A DNA stretch of 64,000 bases from Davidsoniella eucalypti (lineage: Eukaryota; Ascomycota; Sordariomycetes; Microascales; Ceratocystidaceae). The position numbers and the translations under genes are program-made. The notes beneath the pieces are model-generated. The model had not been told where the DNA came from. It did not search any database and was given only the letters and a program-made list of their open reading frames with translations. Of the stretch, positions 24,955-37,126 are shown one piece after another. How positions within the stretch are numbered: the first letter of the stretch is position 1; every line of letters starts with the position of its first letter. The stretch covers positions 310,001-374,000 of the forward strand of contig RMBW01000018.1 of the NCBI GenBank assembly GCA_004009845.1, in the 5' to 3' direction.

Positions 24955-25484
24955 ATTATAGTTTTCTTGAATGATTATCCTCTGCTATTTCTACCTACTC
25001 TCACAAAATTCTCCTCATCTTCTCTGCTTTATATCTTCTGCGATCATAGCAATCAGTCATATATCTTTCTCTATCAACCAAATACTAACTTTCCATGCGT
25101 GATAATCTGAATAGTCTAAAAATTCCAAACTAGCTACTATTTGTTGCCAACAGTGATTACTTAATGTGTGTCATTTTCGTTTTCCGTGCATATCACTCAA
25201 CTTCCGCAGAATCTACTACTTTTCACTCTCAAATCATCATAAATTTCAGTGCAGTGCCTTTTTCTGCTGTATATTATTGCGCACTGTGTGTCCGCCTAAA
25301 ATGGATGTCTAAGAGTGCGAATATGGTTTATAAATACTGTGAGTTTGTCACCATTAACCCTTGACCCTATGTCGCCGTAACCCTATTATGGTTTAACCCT
25401 ATGTCGCTGTCAATTATATCCAGCTCAGCTTTACTATACGAATTCTTGAAGTGGTTAATGTCTTCTACTTCATCCTTCCCAATG
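24955..25484. other. Convergent 3' spacer between GH1 and EVE genes
   Basis: A 530-bp AT-rich spacer between two facing stop codons. It contains a short block with repeated AACCCTA-type motifs at about 25354-25410, reported as a finding. No gene was seen. Confidence 0.5.
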
Positions 25485-26645
25485 TCAAGATTCATGTTCT
25501 AGACCTGCCTCGCGTGCCTTTTGATCCGCCAAATCACACAAAAACTTGAAATCCTTTTGGCCAACCTTGCTTACAGACAAACGGGTCTGCTTAAGCATCT
25601 GCATATCGACAAGTTTGCTTTGGTTCCCAAGTTCACGAAGCTCGTGGAGGCCAACCTGAACGGCGAATTTCTTGACAAAGCGAACATGAACAAGTCCCCA
25701 ACGAGGCTTTTCCTTAGTAGACTGTGGGTCGTAATAGGCAGTGCCAGGACGACGAGCAGAGACTTGAGTTGGGGGAAGTATGGAGTTAGCGTATGTAGAT
25801 ATGGGGCGGGGGAGCTATCGGGAAATATATGGGGAAAAGATAGATATACCATCTTCGGAGTATTCTTTTACTATCTCCATAATACCAACAATACCGGGCT
25901 CTTTGGTGTTTGAGTGGTAAAAGAAGGCTTTGTCGCCATAGTTCATAGCTTTGAAGTTGTTCCGGGCTATAGATGGGTTTGGTTAGCCATATTCACTACC
26001 TAAGTTCATTTTCGTGGAACATTGCGCATGTCATCATACCACCATAGTTACGAATGCCTGTAAGAGATTATGTGTTAGTCGTATATGATATCATGGTTAA
26101 GGCAAGGTAAAAAGTGAATACTCACCATCCCAAGGCTCAGGCTTGGTACGGGCTCGTAAGTCGTCGATAGAGAACCGAACATCAATTCCATTTTCATATC
26201 GTGTCTCAGGTTCTGCTTTCAGCAGCCAATACCATTCGCCCTCATGGCGTTCGACATCAGGATTGGTATCCGGCAAGCTATCTGGATCTGGATCTTCGTT
26301 GTCCGCTGGCGTCGAATCAGACTTAGAAGCACGAGTAGGCTTGGTCTCCTTTTTGACTGCTGGTTTAGGCGTAGGCTTTGCTTTAGACTTGGGTGCCTTT
26401 TTTACTTGTGCCTCTTCCGAGGTGGAACTTTCATATGAAGACGCATTGTCTTCTTCCTCTGTTATAGACTTAACAGCAGCTTGTTTCTTCACAGGCTTCG
26501 TCTTAGGGGGTACAGAGGAGCTCGATGATCTTGCTTCAGAATGAATACCGGCTTGACTAGATGTGCCTTGAAGACGTGCGGAGATTCTGCGTTTTGGCTC
26601 GGCAACTACATCTCCTGACTGCGTAGCTGCTCGTTTACGGGCCAT
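25485..26645 (-). CDS. EVE-domain protein, THYN1 (thymocyte nuclear protein 1)-like
   Basis: Minus-strand exons: 26645-26126, 26057-26040, 25966-25850 and 25762-25485. Introns are 68, 73 and 87 bp; the protein is 310 residues. The second exon is only 18 nt; with it the chain reads WDGIRNYGARNNFKAM, as THYN1-type EVE proteins do, and without it the frame is kept but IRNYG is lost. Residues 1-135 are basic, Ser/Lys-rich and low complexity (MARKRAATQ onwards), probably a nuclear-targeting tail. The EVE domain runs from about 137 (WYWLLKAEPETRYENGIDVR) through AFFYHSNTKEPGIVGIMEIV to about 300. EVE folds resemble PUA/YTH domains and bind modified bases in DNA or RNA; the ligand here is unknown. 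The frame also continues upstream of my start, but homologues start with a short basic segment like MARKR. It is divergent from the AMP-binding enzyme gene. Confidence 0.9.
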
Positions 26646-27923
26646 GTTGAAGGTTATAGAAGGAATATGAGAATAAGACGACGAACTGTCAAGTCGTCTA
26701 TAATGAAGTAAATACGAAGTTTGTGTCAGTATATGACTCCGTTGTGCTTGAATTGCAACAGATGTTGTAAATTTGGTGGTTGTAATACTATATTTCCCTA
26801 GTATATTATTCATACTTGTAATTGCACTTGGATAGTTTCGCCTACAGCTTCCCAAAATAGCTTTATAGAAGACGCGTCGCGACGACCTCATAGACATGTA
26901 CATACATACAGCGAAATCTGACCCCACTTAAATTTATCATATTTAGGGTTTCGGTAATTGTTTAACCCTATATTTGGAGAACTTAAAATACACTAGATAG
27001 TCAGACACGAATGCGGTTACTTTGCGTTATACATTTGAGCCTCTATATCCGGTCTCTTAGTTGGGTAGTAGAAATCAAATGTCAATCATTTTTCCACAAA
27101 TAGGAATACAAACATATAAATATATTGAAGCTAGGAAGAAGCTCGGCATATTGAGGTCTTTTTGAAGAAGTGTAGATAGGGGAATAACAAAGAGATAACA
27201 AATTATTGTTCCGGTTTGTGCTCCCAAGAGTTATCCACGAGTAAAACATTGTTGGCGTTTCGGAGGATTGATAGCCATATGTTGTAGAATCCGTGAACTG
27301 AGTAAAGATGAGGGTTATACGAACTTCGATGAGTTTGGTTCAAGGCCGTGGCTTGGAACTTGATATTGAAAACACAAATTCGTGACACGTTCTATGGAGA
27401 AACTAATCAGTAGAAGAAAAGGAGGGATTTGATCTAGCGGAAGAAGGAAACATAGCCTGGAGAAAAGGGAATAATCGAAAAGGAATTCTCCAAAACGGTC
27501 TGTATTGGAGGCGTTCGCCTAGCATCTCCAAAAATGAGATCACAGACATAGCCAGCTTAGCTTGACTGGGTTGTGATATACTTATATACTGTATTTTCCG
27601 TCTCCCTGAATTTTGATTCAATCCCTCAGTGCTATGCTCTATTTTCTTTGAGTTCAATCTATATAGTGTATAATGATACATAATAATACTAGAGGCGAAG
27701 AATAAAAGCATTTTTTTCTTCAATTTTTTTCATTCTTTTTTCATCCGCTCCCAGATTTCCTCCGTCTTGTCTGTTCCATTCCTCGTTGTCTTGTATATTC
27801 TTAGTCTCTGCTTCACAAGCAAAGATAAATATCGGCCATTAAATTCTTTCTACCATATCCTCTATAAAATACCGACTATATAACAGCATAGCCTATATCA
27901 TCTCTTTCATATATCTCATCTCA
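26646..27923. other. Divergent promoter between the EVE and AMP-binding enzyme genes
   Basis: A 1,278-bp spacer between two start codons facing apart. A pair of AGGGTTT/AACCCTA motifs sits at 26944-26972. A TATA box for the right gene is at 27863-27870. No gene was seen. Confidence 0.5.
27863..27870 (+). promoter_or_regulatory. TATA box of the AMP-binding enzyme gene
   Basis: TATAAAAT starts 61 bases before the ATG at 27924, a spacing that gives a short leader. The sequence between is AT/CT-rich as usual for fungal promoters. Confidence 0.5.
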
Positions 27924-29920
27924 ATGTCGTCGTTTCCAGAACGACTCGGCAGTATCTTGAACCACCTGCGTGCTGGCCAGGAAACAGCACGAAACGGACC
28001 TGCTGATTTCAAGCATAACTATAACCTGCATTCACTGGCGCCCACCTTCTTCCTGCCACGGGCGGCCTCTATAGAGCCTGATGCTGTAGCCTTTGTACAT
28101 GTGACTAGCGACAACAAGATACTACGGCGCTCGTACCAAGAACTAGCGGACCGAGCACGGGGACTGGCTTATTATCTACGGAAGAATAAGTTGAGTCGGG
28201 TTGGCGTGCTAGCACCGAATACCCCTGCGTTCTTAGAAGCTATCTATGGTATCGTAGCAGCGGGCGGGACGATTGTGCCGGCCAACTATCGCTTGAAGGG
28301 GGAGGATATTGCGTATATCTTTGGCTTTGCGGAAGTCGATGCCGTCATAGTTGATGAGGAGTATCGACCACTCTTGAAACAGTATATTGCCGCTAATCCT
28401 CAGATCAAGATTATCATTGACCTGGTAGGTGACACAAAAGTCTGCTATTCTACATGTTACATGTATTAACTTTATATGCCTCTTTTAGGATACTGACGCC
28501 ACAGAGGGCGAGTTATGCGGTCCTTATGATGAAGCTGTTCTCGAAGGCCTGAATTTTGACATTCATAGTGGCGCCAAGGGCTGGGAGGGCCTAGATATCT
28601 ACCCAGCCGATGAAAATGCCACCATGTCCCTGCCTTTTACATCTGGGACTACTTCACGGCCTAAGGGTGTCGAACTGACACACCGCGGAGCTTATTTGGC
28701 GTCGATGGCTGCCGTGATTGAGAACGGACTTAATACCGGTAGTGACCGTTGCAAGTATCTATGGGTGCTTCCCATGTAAGTACTGAGGAGACGGCAAACT
28801 TTCAGAAGAGTGATACTGACTTGCACAAATAGGTTCCATGCCATGGGTTGGACGTTTCCATGGGCTATCTGTGCCGTGAGAGGCACACATTACGGCTTAC
28901 GCAAGATCGACTATCCACTGATCTGGAAGATGCTTAAACAAGAGGGAATTACACATTTCTGTGCCGCGCCCACTGTAAATACGCTGCTCTGTAATTCCCC
29001 CGAAGCCGAGAAGTTAGAACAGCCGGTGCGCGTTGTTGTTGCCGCAAGTCCGCCAACCGCACATCTCTTCGAACAGATGGTGAGTGGCCCCATTGCAATA
29101 CTACCATGTGAATCATATTCTGATGACCTCTCTCTCTGGTATAGACTAGTTTGAATCTTCTACCCCGTCATGTGTATGGCATGACCGAGACATACGGCCC
29201 CGTAACTTGTTGCTATGAAATGCCAGCCTGGAACGATCTTCCCAAGAAAGATAAGTTTGTCTGCATGGCTCGCCAAGGGCACGGATACATCACTAGTCTC
29301 CCGATCCGCGTGATCAAGCCCGATCGACCTGACGACGTTCTTATTGATGTTTCTAAGGATGGAAAAGAGGTTGGAGAGATCGTGTTCTTTGGAAACATCT
29401 GCGCTAAAGCATACTACAAAGATCCAGAGGCCACTAAGAAGCTCTTTGCTGGTGGCGCTCTGCATAGTGGTGATCTTGCTGTATGGCACCCGGATGGCAG
29501 CGCTCAAGTTATGGACCGATCCAAAGACGTCATCATATCTGGTAAGTCCTACTATCTTGATTTATGACCTTCGAATGTTTACGCAGTAGTTAACCATGGT
29601 TCTCATTAGGTGGTGAAAATATATCCTCCGTAGCCCTGGAAGGTATGCTAGTTGAGCATCCAGATGTACTTGAGGCCGGCGTTGTGGCCATTCCCGACTC
29701 TCATTGGGGCGAACGGCCAAAAGCCTACATCACCGTCAAAGAAGGCCATAATCTAAGCGGTGGGCAGCTGATCGATTGGGCAAAACACCAAAGCAATATC
29801 AGTAAGTTCATGGTTCCGCGAGAAGTTGAGGTCGTTGAAGAACTACCCAAAACAAGCACAGGGAAGATTCGCAAGAATGTGCTGCGTGACTGGGCAAAAA
29901 CAGGACGTCATTCGGGGTGA
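27924..29920 (+). CDS. AMP-dependent acyl-CoA synthetase/ligase (ANL superfamily)
   Basis: Five exons: 27924-28424, 28489-28775, 28833-29079, 29145-29541 and 29610-29920, with introns of 64, 57, 65 and 68 bp; 580 residues. All hallmarks of the superfamily are in place. The phosphate-binding loop is LPFTSGTTSRPKGVELTHRG at about 215-234. The adenine motif is YGMTETYGP at 356-364. The ATP-ribose aspartate lies in HSGDLAVWHPDG, the hinge in DRSKDVIISGGENIS, and the catalytic lysine is K563 in KTSTGKIRK. The enzyme activates a carboxylic acid to an acyl-AMP and passes it to CoA. Overall length and motif wording resemble the AAE/benzoate- and medium-chain acyl-CoA ligase group, but the substrate cannot be read from sequence. 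The C-terminus GRHSG is not a PTS1 tripeptide and there is no presequence, so it is probably cytosolic. Confidence 0.93.
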
Positions 29921-30499
29921 AGGAGGGAACAGATCATTATTTTTTTAATTTTTGGATGTAGATGAGTTCTATGCTAGTATTTTGAAATGAATTGTCGTTT
30001 GAATGAGTTTTGTTATGAATTGTGATATATCTATCTGTAAGGCAACTAAATCCAACGCTAACTATGTAACATAAAAAGAAGGCGGTGAGACTAGCATGGG
30101 CGCAAACGCTATTTTCTGCCGTTCCTTCCTTGGCTTAATTGATGGCTGTCGTTTTCGCGTTCTGTGCCTATAATCCGCGCTTTTAACCCAGGTATTTTTT
30201 TTATTGTACTAGCATGTAGCAGTTGCTAGAACTAGAGCTTTTCCCCCCCAAGGCTACGAAACCAGCGTTACTACCAATTTTTGAGAATCTTTCTTTGGCC
30301 ACTTCACATCTAAAACCTTGCCAGCAACAATCATCAATACGATTTACGAGCTGCTTCGCCGTTCGATTAATCTATCACTTCGGCCGCTACGATTTCTCCT
30401 TAGACGACTGTTCACCAATATCGCCAAATCTGTATCTTTACTTAATTGCAACAATAGAGCACTCAAGACCTGCTGGTCTTGCCTCATCGAACATCAATC
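29921..30499 (+). other. Spacer and promoter of POB3
   Basis: A 579-bp tandem spacer with an AT-rich 3' end for the upstream gene (29939-30010) and a C7 run at 30243-30249. CT/CA-rich leader sequence leads to the POB3 start. No gene was seen. Confidence 0.5.
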
Positions 30500-32627
30500 A
30501 TGTCTTTGTAGGTCATCGCCATCTGCCATCGATTTCAGCCTCGCCAGCCCATTGCTAGTTTCTCTCCATCACGATTATTCAACTGGCGCCTCAAAAAGCT
30601 TCGACTGCCTCATCTTTCGCACCTATAGGCCCATTGCGATAGCTCGCGACAACTCGACGGAAGGCATACTGGCGGGGTCTGATATCTACGAGATAATTGA
30701 TAATATCATAACGCTAACCACAAGTTGTTACCGCCAATTACAGTGAGAGCTTCGATTCGATCTACCTCGATCTTTCATCCGAGCCGGGAAAATGCCGCTT
30801 CAACCAGGCTGGCTTCGGCTGGAAGCCTACATCTGGTTCTGATACCTTTACTCTCAATAACGACCAATTTAGAACCGCGTACTGGAGTAGGGCGTCAAAA
30901 GGCTACGAAATCAAGCTCATGACATCGCAATCAAAAATCATTCAACTCGATGGCTTTTTGCAAGAAGACTATGACCGCCTTGTGAAGGTCTTCAAGAATT
31001 GGTATAGCATCAATCTCGAGAACAGAGAGCATACACTTCGTGGCTGGAACTGGGGAAAGGCTGATTTTGCCAAGGCTGAGCTCACGTTTAATGTTCAAAA
31101 TCGGCCAGCTTTCGAAATCCCTTACTCGGAAATCAGCAACACCAACTTAGCCGGTCGTAATGAAATTTCGGTAGAAATGGCTCTACCCGGCGATAACGAA
31201 GACAACAATGGCAACAAGAACCTCGGTGGTGCGCGCGAACACGGCAAGAAGGCTGGTGCTGGCAAAGATCAGCTCGTTGAAATAAGATTTTACGTGCCTG
31301 GTATGGCCAGCCTAGACAAGACTGATGATAACGGCGAAGAGGCCAATGGAGACTCGGAGGAAAAGAGCGCGGCAGCTCTTTTCTACGACACTCTGATGGA
31401 CAAGGCCGAGATTGGCGAAACGGCGGGCGATACTATTGCTACGTTCCTCGAAGTGCTACACCTTACTCCCAGGTATGTTACTGTTACACAGCTCATGCCA
31501 ACAACCGTTGTTCGATAACACATACCAAAATTGGTATACTTGCATATATGTATACATGGATCCCTAATCACTAACTTTCATCTTTCAAACAGAGGTCGTT
31601 TTGATATCGATATGTATGATGCGTCCTTCCGTCTCCGCGGAAAGTCCTACGATTACAAGATCAAGTACGACAGCATCAAAAAGTTCATGGTTCTTCCCCC
31701 CGACGAAACCCACTGCATGCTATGCTTGGGTCTCGACCCTCCTTTACGCCAGGGTCAAACCAGATATCCCTTCGTTGTTATGCAGTTCAACAAGGATGAA
31801 GAGACTTCAATTGAACTCAACGTCACTCAAGAAGACCTTGATGGCAAGTATGCTGGTCGTCTTGAACGGCATTACGAGCAGCCTCTTCACCAAGTTATCT
31901 CCCTTCTGTTCAAGGGACTGGCACGGAAGAAGGTCAGCGTGCCAGCAAAGGACTTCATCACGTATGTATACCCCATCTAGAGATATCCCGCCTTTCATTA
32001 TCAAGATCATATCACTAACATTGTATCTATAGACACCGCGGCTCGCAGGGTATCAAGTGCGCAATCAAGGCCAGTGAGGGTCATCTTTTCCTACTAGAAA
32101 AGGCCTTCATGTTTGTGCCCAAGCCCACAACCTATGTGACTTTTGATCAGACACAATCAGTCACCTTCTCGCGTGTGGAGGGAGCCATGTCAGCACTGTC
32201 GACCTTTGATATTACCGTGCATATGAAGAATGCTGGCTCATATCAGTTTAGCAACATTAGCCGTGAAGACTTGAAAGCCATGGAAGATTTCTTCCGCCTC
32301 AAGGGTCTGCGTGTTAAGAATGAGATCGATGAGGACGCTAAGATGGCAGCGGCTGCTGTTCGCGCCGAGCTGTCAGACTCGGATGACGAGATGGTTGCTA
32401 ACAGGGCTGATCGTGGCTCTGCTGACGAAGACGAAGAGTCCGTAGACGAAGACTTCACGGCAGAGAGTGAGTCAGATGTTGCTGAAGAATTCGACAGTGA
32501 GCATGAGAGTTCAGGCTCAGGCTCCGGCGAAAGCGATGTCGATGGTCAGAATGATGGTGAGGAGGATGACGATGCTGAAATGGAGAATGAGCCACCCGCT
32601 AAGAAGAAGAAGAAGTCTGCTGATTAG
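30500..32627 (+). CDS. POB3: FACT histone chaperone complex subunit Pob3 (SSRP1 homologue)
   Basis: Four exons: 30500-30507, 30744-31472, 31593-31961 and 32033-32627, with introns of 236, 120 and 71 bp. The protein is 566 residues, close to other fungal Pob3. Exon 2 clearly codes the N-terminal domain (ESFDSIYLDLSSEPGKCRF, FGWKP). It has no start codon of its own before a stop, so a tiny first exon (ATG TCT TT) is inferred at 30500; this is the least certain boundary. Next come the dimer/PH regions with RGWNWGKADFAKAELTFNVQ and PRGRFDIDMYDASFRLRGKS, then HRGSQGIKCAIKASEGHLF. Residues ~470-555 form an acidic Ser/Asp/Glu tail ending in PPAKKKKKSAD, a basic nuclear signal. As in other fungi, there is no HMG box. 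With Spt16 it reorganises H2A-H2B during transcription and replication, in the nucleus. Confidence 0.93.
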
Positions 32628-35600
32628 AGTCCAGTACATTCTACTAGAAATGGCATCCAGAGAAAGCCTTACAATAATAAGAATTATACGCGACGGGCCG
32701 GTATAACCCGCACGGCACGGCCTAGATTAGCGGTCCGAGCAAAGTAATTCCCTTGGTTTTTTTGGTATGTACTAAGTTGAGCTGTGTTCGCGCCGAGTAG
32801 ATTACAAAGACCGTATGACATAACTTTCCTTTTTTCTTAGTCTACTACTTTTTTAATATTTTTATTGCAAGGGATGTTGTAGGAAAATAGTTTTTTTGTC
32901 TATAAGAGTGCTTTTCCTGCTCTTTTTTACTTTAATTTATCAATATCATACTCTATCAGGTCTGCCCGCGCTGTTTTTCTGATGACAATGATGGTCTTAT
33001 TGTATAATATTCCTGTCCTTTTGATTATTCTTCATCGAGCTATAACTTTTAGCCGAAGAATATACGTCAAAGACTATCATAATATGATGTAAGGTGGAAA
33101 CAAATGAGACAGGCATGAATGAATACACAAATAAAAGAGAAAACATGAAGAAAAAAAGAAGAAAAGGTACCATGCATCAATCACTAATCGATACTTTCAC
33201 GATGGCACGGAAATATGAGGCAGAAGAGAAAATATGTAAGTGCGTACGCCCTGTTTCCTCGTGGCGAAAAAAAAATAAAGAACATATAAAAGATGCCAAA
33301 AGCCAACATTTTGATATTGTAACGAGGTCGTGTACGTAGCAAGGAAAGAAAAGGATATCAAACGAATGATAAGAAAGAACTTGGTTCCTGATCTTCTAGA
33401 AATGTTGCTTTTTTTGAACCTCGAAGAGTTTAATTAAATCTATATTGTTCTTTTATTTTATTTGTTTCTTTCTTTCTAAAAGGAATTGCGATAGAGGGAA
33501 GCACGAGACGAACAAAGTACACAGGCTTGTCTGGTTGATGACGACGGAGTGACATCAACAGTATAGCGGAAATGATGTCGTGTGGAGTGTGAGACAAGAA
33601 GGATAAGCCATTTCCTGCTAAGTACTACTAACTACTGATGGTGAATAATATGTAGTATTTTTTGTCATCGCACTTTTAATACTACTATTATTATCACCGT
33701 GGCGATACATAAGGTACGACTCCAAGCTCGATTACGACAAAATTTTATTTCTTACGGCCACGATCACCAGCCAACTCCACTTAGGAATTTGTTTTTGTGG
33801 GTCTGTCTTTTTGGGGAATGGTTTTGTGGAGGCACTGTTTTGCTTGTTTTCTTGTTGCTCTTAGTGGGGTATGGGCCACTAGTTCTTCGAGGCCTAGTGC
33901 GCTATAGTGAACATGCGAAGTTATAGAGTGTATCTAACGGATATCTGTCTGTTATCCAGCATCGAATAATCTTAGTGATCTAGGTAGACGTTAAATCAAG
34001 TTAATCAAAGGTACGACGTCAACCTCTATGCTGTAGTTTTTCCGTCTTAACATAATGCAAGGTCAAAAGAGCTTATACACGGCATGCATCATATAACCTC
34101 AAAGTAGAGATAACCATATAACGCCGTTAAGTGGTTATATAACAATGGCATCAAGACCTTTCTTACTTGTGCCTCGTATTAATAATCGGCTCCCTTTACA
34201 GCTATGTAGCTAAATTTTAAGAAAAAAAACCCAACAGCAAAAGCTGCGAATAACCATCAATCTTACGGACACCCTTCATCAACGATAGGGTTCATATGAC
34301 GTATGTAGGGTTATGTAAGTAGGGCGGACTCCTAAGAAGGCAAATCAGGACGTGGAGTGGATGAACCTTCGAAGACAAAAGCAGTACCAGTCAGGAGATG
34401 AATTGGGATGGATTTGTGTGTGTATTATCCCGTTAAAAAACACAAAAACCCTTGTGTGAATGAGGCTGCGACATAGAAGGAAGATGTGACAAGATGACGA
34501 TGTGTAGGGAGGAGAAGAGAGGAGACAACAACTGGGGAAACAACAAAGCAAATATATGTATACAATTACATAGTACATACATAGTACATACATTGTTTAT
34601 GATTGTATATTTGATGGTATGAAAGTGTGGATGTATCACGCAAATGTTGTTCCAGCATAGAGCAGGGATATCTACTTTTCGTTTTTACTTGAACATAGTT
34701 GTACTGTATAGAAGAAAAAAATAACCTCTTTTCGGCTCACGGCTAAATCGGATATCCTCGTAGTGGCGTAAAAGCAGCTATCCAGTATTCCAGCAGCTCA
34801 GCTGAAAGCTTAGCGTAAACTTAGCAAACGCTACAGGGGGGTGTAGAGGGTCCTATAGAGATTACTAGAGCACGGTAAAATACACAAGGGGCGCTAAAAA
34901 ATAGGGCCAAGTTGAACGTCAGAATACAAAGGACTTTAGGACCAAAAGTTGACTTAGGTAATCCAGCTCATGTTTTGTAATGATATGGCGAATGGGTACT
35001 TGTCTATATCAAGTACTATTACTACAACGAGAGCACATCAATATCTTTTCCTTCGGCCGACTAAATATTAACCTAGCTGCCTTCGAGGCCGCCAACTAGA
35101 TAGATCACTTGTCTTGTTTTAGTCCGAATCTTGTCCTCGGAACATATGTTGTTGGCAACGCCGAATAGACGGTATGGAAGTGGAGATGGAACTTTGGATT
35201 CTTCTTCTCTTGCCCTTTATCCCGTATAGCTAATAAGAGCCTTTCTTGTTAGAATCACAGCTTGTTGTTGGTTATCCTTTGTTTTTCTTTGCCGCTACAC
35301 CCCCCCTTCTTCTTTCCTTGTTACAGGGAAACCAATGACTTTTAAGGAACATATCAAAGTAGTATGCAGACGTTGGATTCTACTGCGTACGCACATACTT
35401 ACAGATATACAACAACTTACGCATTGAGATATCCTAGTTCTTTTGACCCGCCTCCATCCCGCATCCCGCGAACCTGCTTTGGCTTATCTACCGTTTATTA
35501 TTCTGATATTTAAGCCCCCCCCAGGATGTATACTTATCTGTATACTTTGGTTGATAACTCGACACAAAAATACCAACAACAGCCGTGAAATACCAATCTC

Positions 35601-35973
35601 ATATTCGCCTCTTTGATAGTTTATATACATCTGTATATATGGTTCATTTTTATCAAGGCGGAAATGGAGCTTTAATAGCTATGTAGCACCTCGGTATCCT
35701 AAGATACACAGCCCTGAGCTAATACTAGTATACAATGTAAGGTTAAGGACAACCTACTTTTCAACAGTGACAGACCACTGAGATACAGAGCGTTTGTTAT
35801 GGTTTCGTTATATGCTATTCCTGGATTTCGCAGCTCCTTGTATTACAAACCCTCTTAGAACAGTATGGTTACTACCTGGCATGTACCTTCTGCAGAACTT
35901 CGTGAATGGAGAGGCTGCTCAAATCCTCAGGCACACTACCATAAGCATAAGGGTGGACTACACTAGTAATTTT

Positions 35974-36045
35974 GCCCCAGCTGCAGTTGAACCAACTACC
36001 TCATACGAGGTTCGGCCAGGCGTATAACCACTACGCCATGGGGAC
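35974..36045 (-). pseudogene. tRNA-like element with A and B boxes, degenerate
   Basis: Read on the minus strand, this 72-base stretch begins GTCCCCA and ends TGGGGC. It has a perfect internal A-box (TGGCGTAGTGG) inside a good D arm (GGCGT...ACGCC) and a near-consensus B-box (GGTTCAACT). The spacing between them is that of a real tRNA. The anticodon stem does not pair (TGGCC against GTATG), the T stem has one mismatch, and the outer acceptor pairs fail. It is therefore a dead tRNA or the head of a tRNA-derived short element. The isotype cannot be told. Confidence 0.4.
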
Positions 36046-37077
36046 GCCTCTTTGATGTTGTATGTCTCGTATATTTGGATCATCGCCACGACGTGTCTTT
36101 GAAATGTGATATCGGCAATTTCCTCCTGGGTAGGCTGACGATGATCTTGGTTGAAGCCTTGAATTTCGATGTATGTGAATGTGAATGTGTTCATAGCGGG
36201 AGAGATCCTAGACTCAAATGGAGGGGCGTGTCGTTGATTTTCACTTTAGTCTTTCTACTTGATAGTCTGGTTTGTATTTTATTTTTTTGTCGTTCTTACT
36301 TTGCCCTTGTATGGTTTGAGATCGGAATGATGTGTTGCCGAAAGCCTCCCTCCTGTCAATCAGAATATCACCTACATAGTAGCCACCTACATACATATGA
36401 ACCATAGTGAATATGTATCATATATATAGACACATGTAGCATAACCTTGATCATCACATCTGTATGCAAATCTGCCTTGTCTTTGTATTTGCCCCATTCG
36501 GTATTGCCGTATCTCCGTATTGTGTCTTGGTACATTGCATTTTCCACCCCCCTTCTCCTCGTTTTATCCCGCGGTGTTCGGCATCCGGGACCCGGCCTGG
36601 AGATATTTGGTTTTGATAGCTCAAACAACCTACTTCCTTTCCTCCTCAGCCTTGTTTTCCATTTTATTTTTGGCTTTGATATTCACCTACTTTTTCGCCC
36701 CCCGCTAGGCCTTCTGATTGCGTAGACACTCACTTGAGCGTAATTCAAACAAAGCCTCATTCGATCTATCGTCTTCACCGAGTCTAGAGCGTACAGGGCG
36801 GATATATGAGAAACCCGCCAATTTGCCATCAAAGCCGCAGGAAACCGGCTGGTTTACAGCGGATGTTTGAATATGCGGTTCAGGATGTCGGAGAAATAGG
36901 CCTCCCAAAGGTCTTGTTTCTGTGGTCTTTCGTAGCCTTACTTTTTTGGTTTGTTTCTTATCACGTCAGGTCCCTTCTTCTTGGCCTTGTCGTCTTGTCG
37001 AGCCAGGGTAGTAAGGTAGCAAACTCTGGTTGATAGTCCGGCTTACTCAGCAGCTGAAGACAAAGCCGCCTTGCATC

Positions 37078-37126
37078 CGGAGTGGGTCGCAACTTCCTTG
37101 TAGGAACCTTGGAAGTTGCCACTCCG
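37078..37126. repeat. Imperfect inverted repeat (hairpin, 16 bp stem)
   Basis: The left arm is CGGAGTGG + 4-base bulge + CAACTTCC; the right arm is GGAAGTTGCCACTCCG. The arms pair over 16 bp across a 13-base loop. A further GGCAACT motif recurs twice shortly downstream, at about 37169 and 37183. There is no coding context. It could be a cruciform-forming repeat, the remnant of a small inverted-repeat element, or the hairpin of an RNA. Confidence 0.6.

Noticed and set aside
10725..32627. A secondary-metabolite or catabolic cluster (NmrA, GH1, AMP-binding enzyme close together)
   Set aside because: No polyketide or peptide synthase, cluster regulator or transporter is present. The genes alternate in strand and include housekeeping POB3, so adjacency looks incidental.
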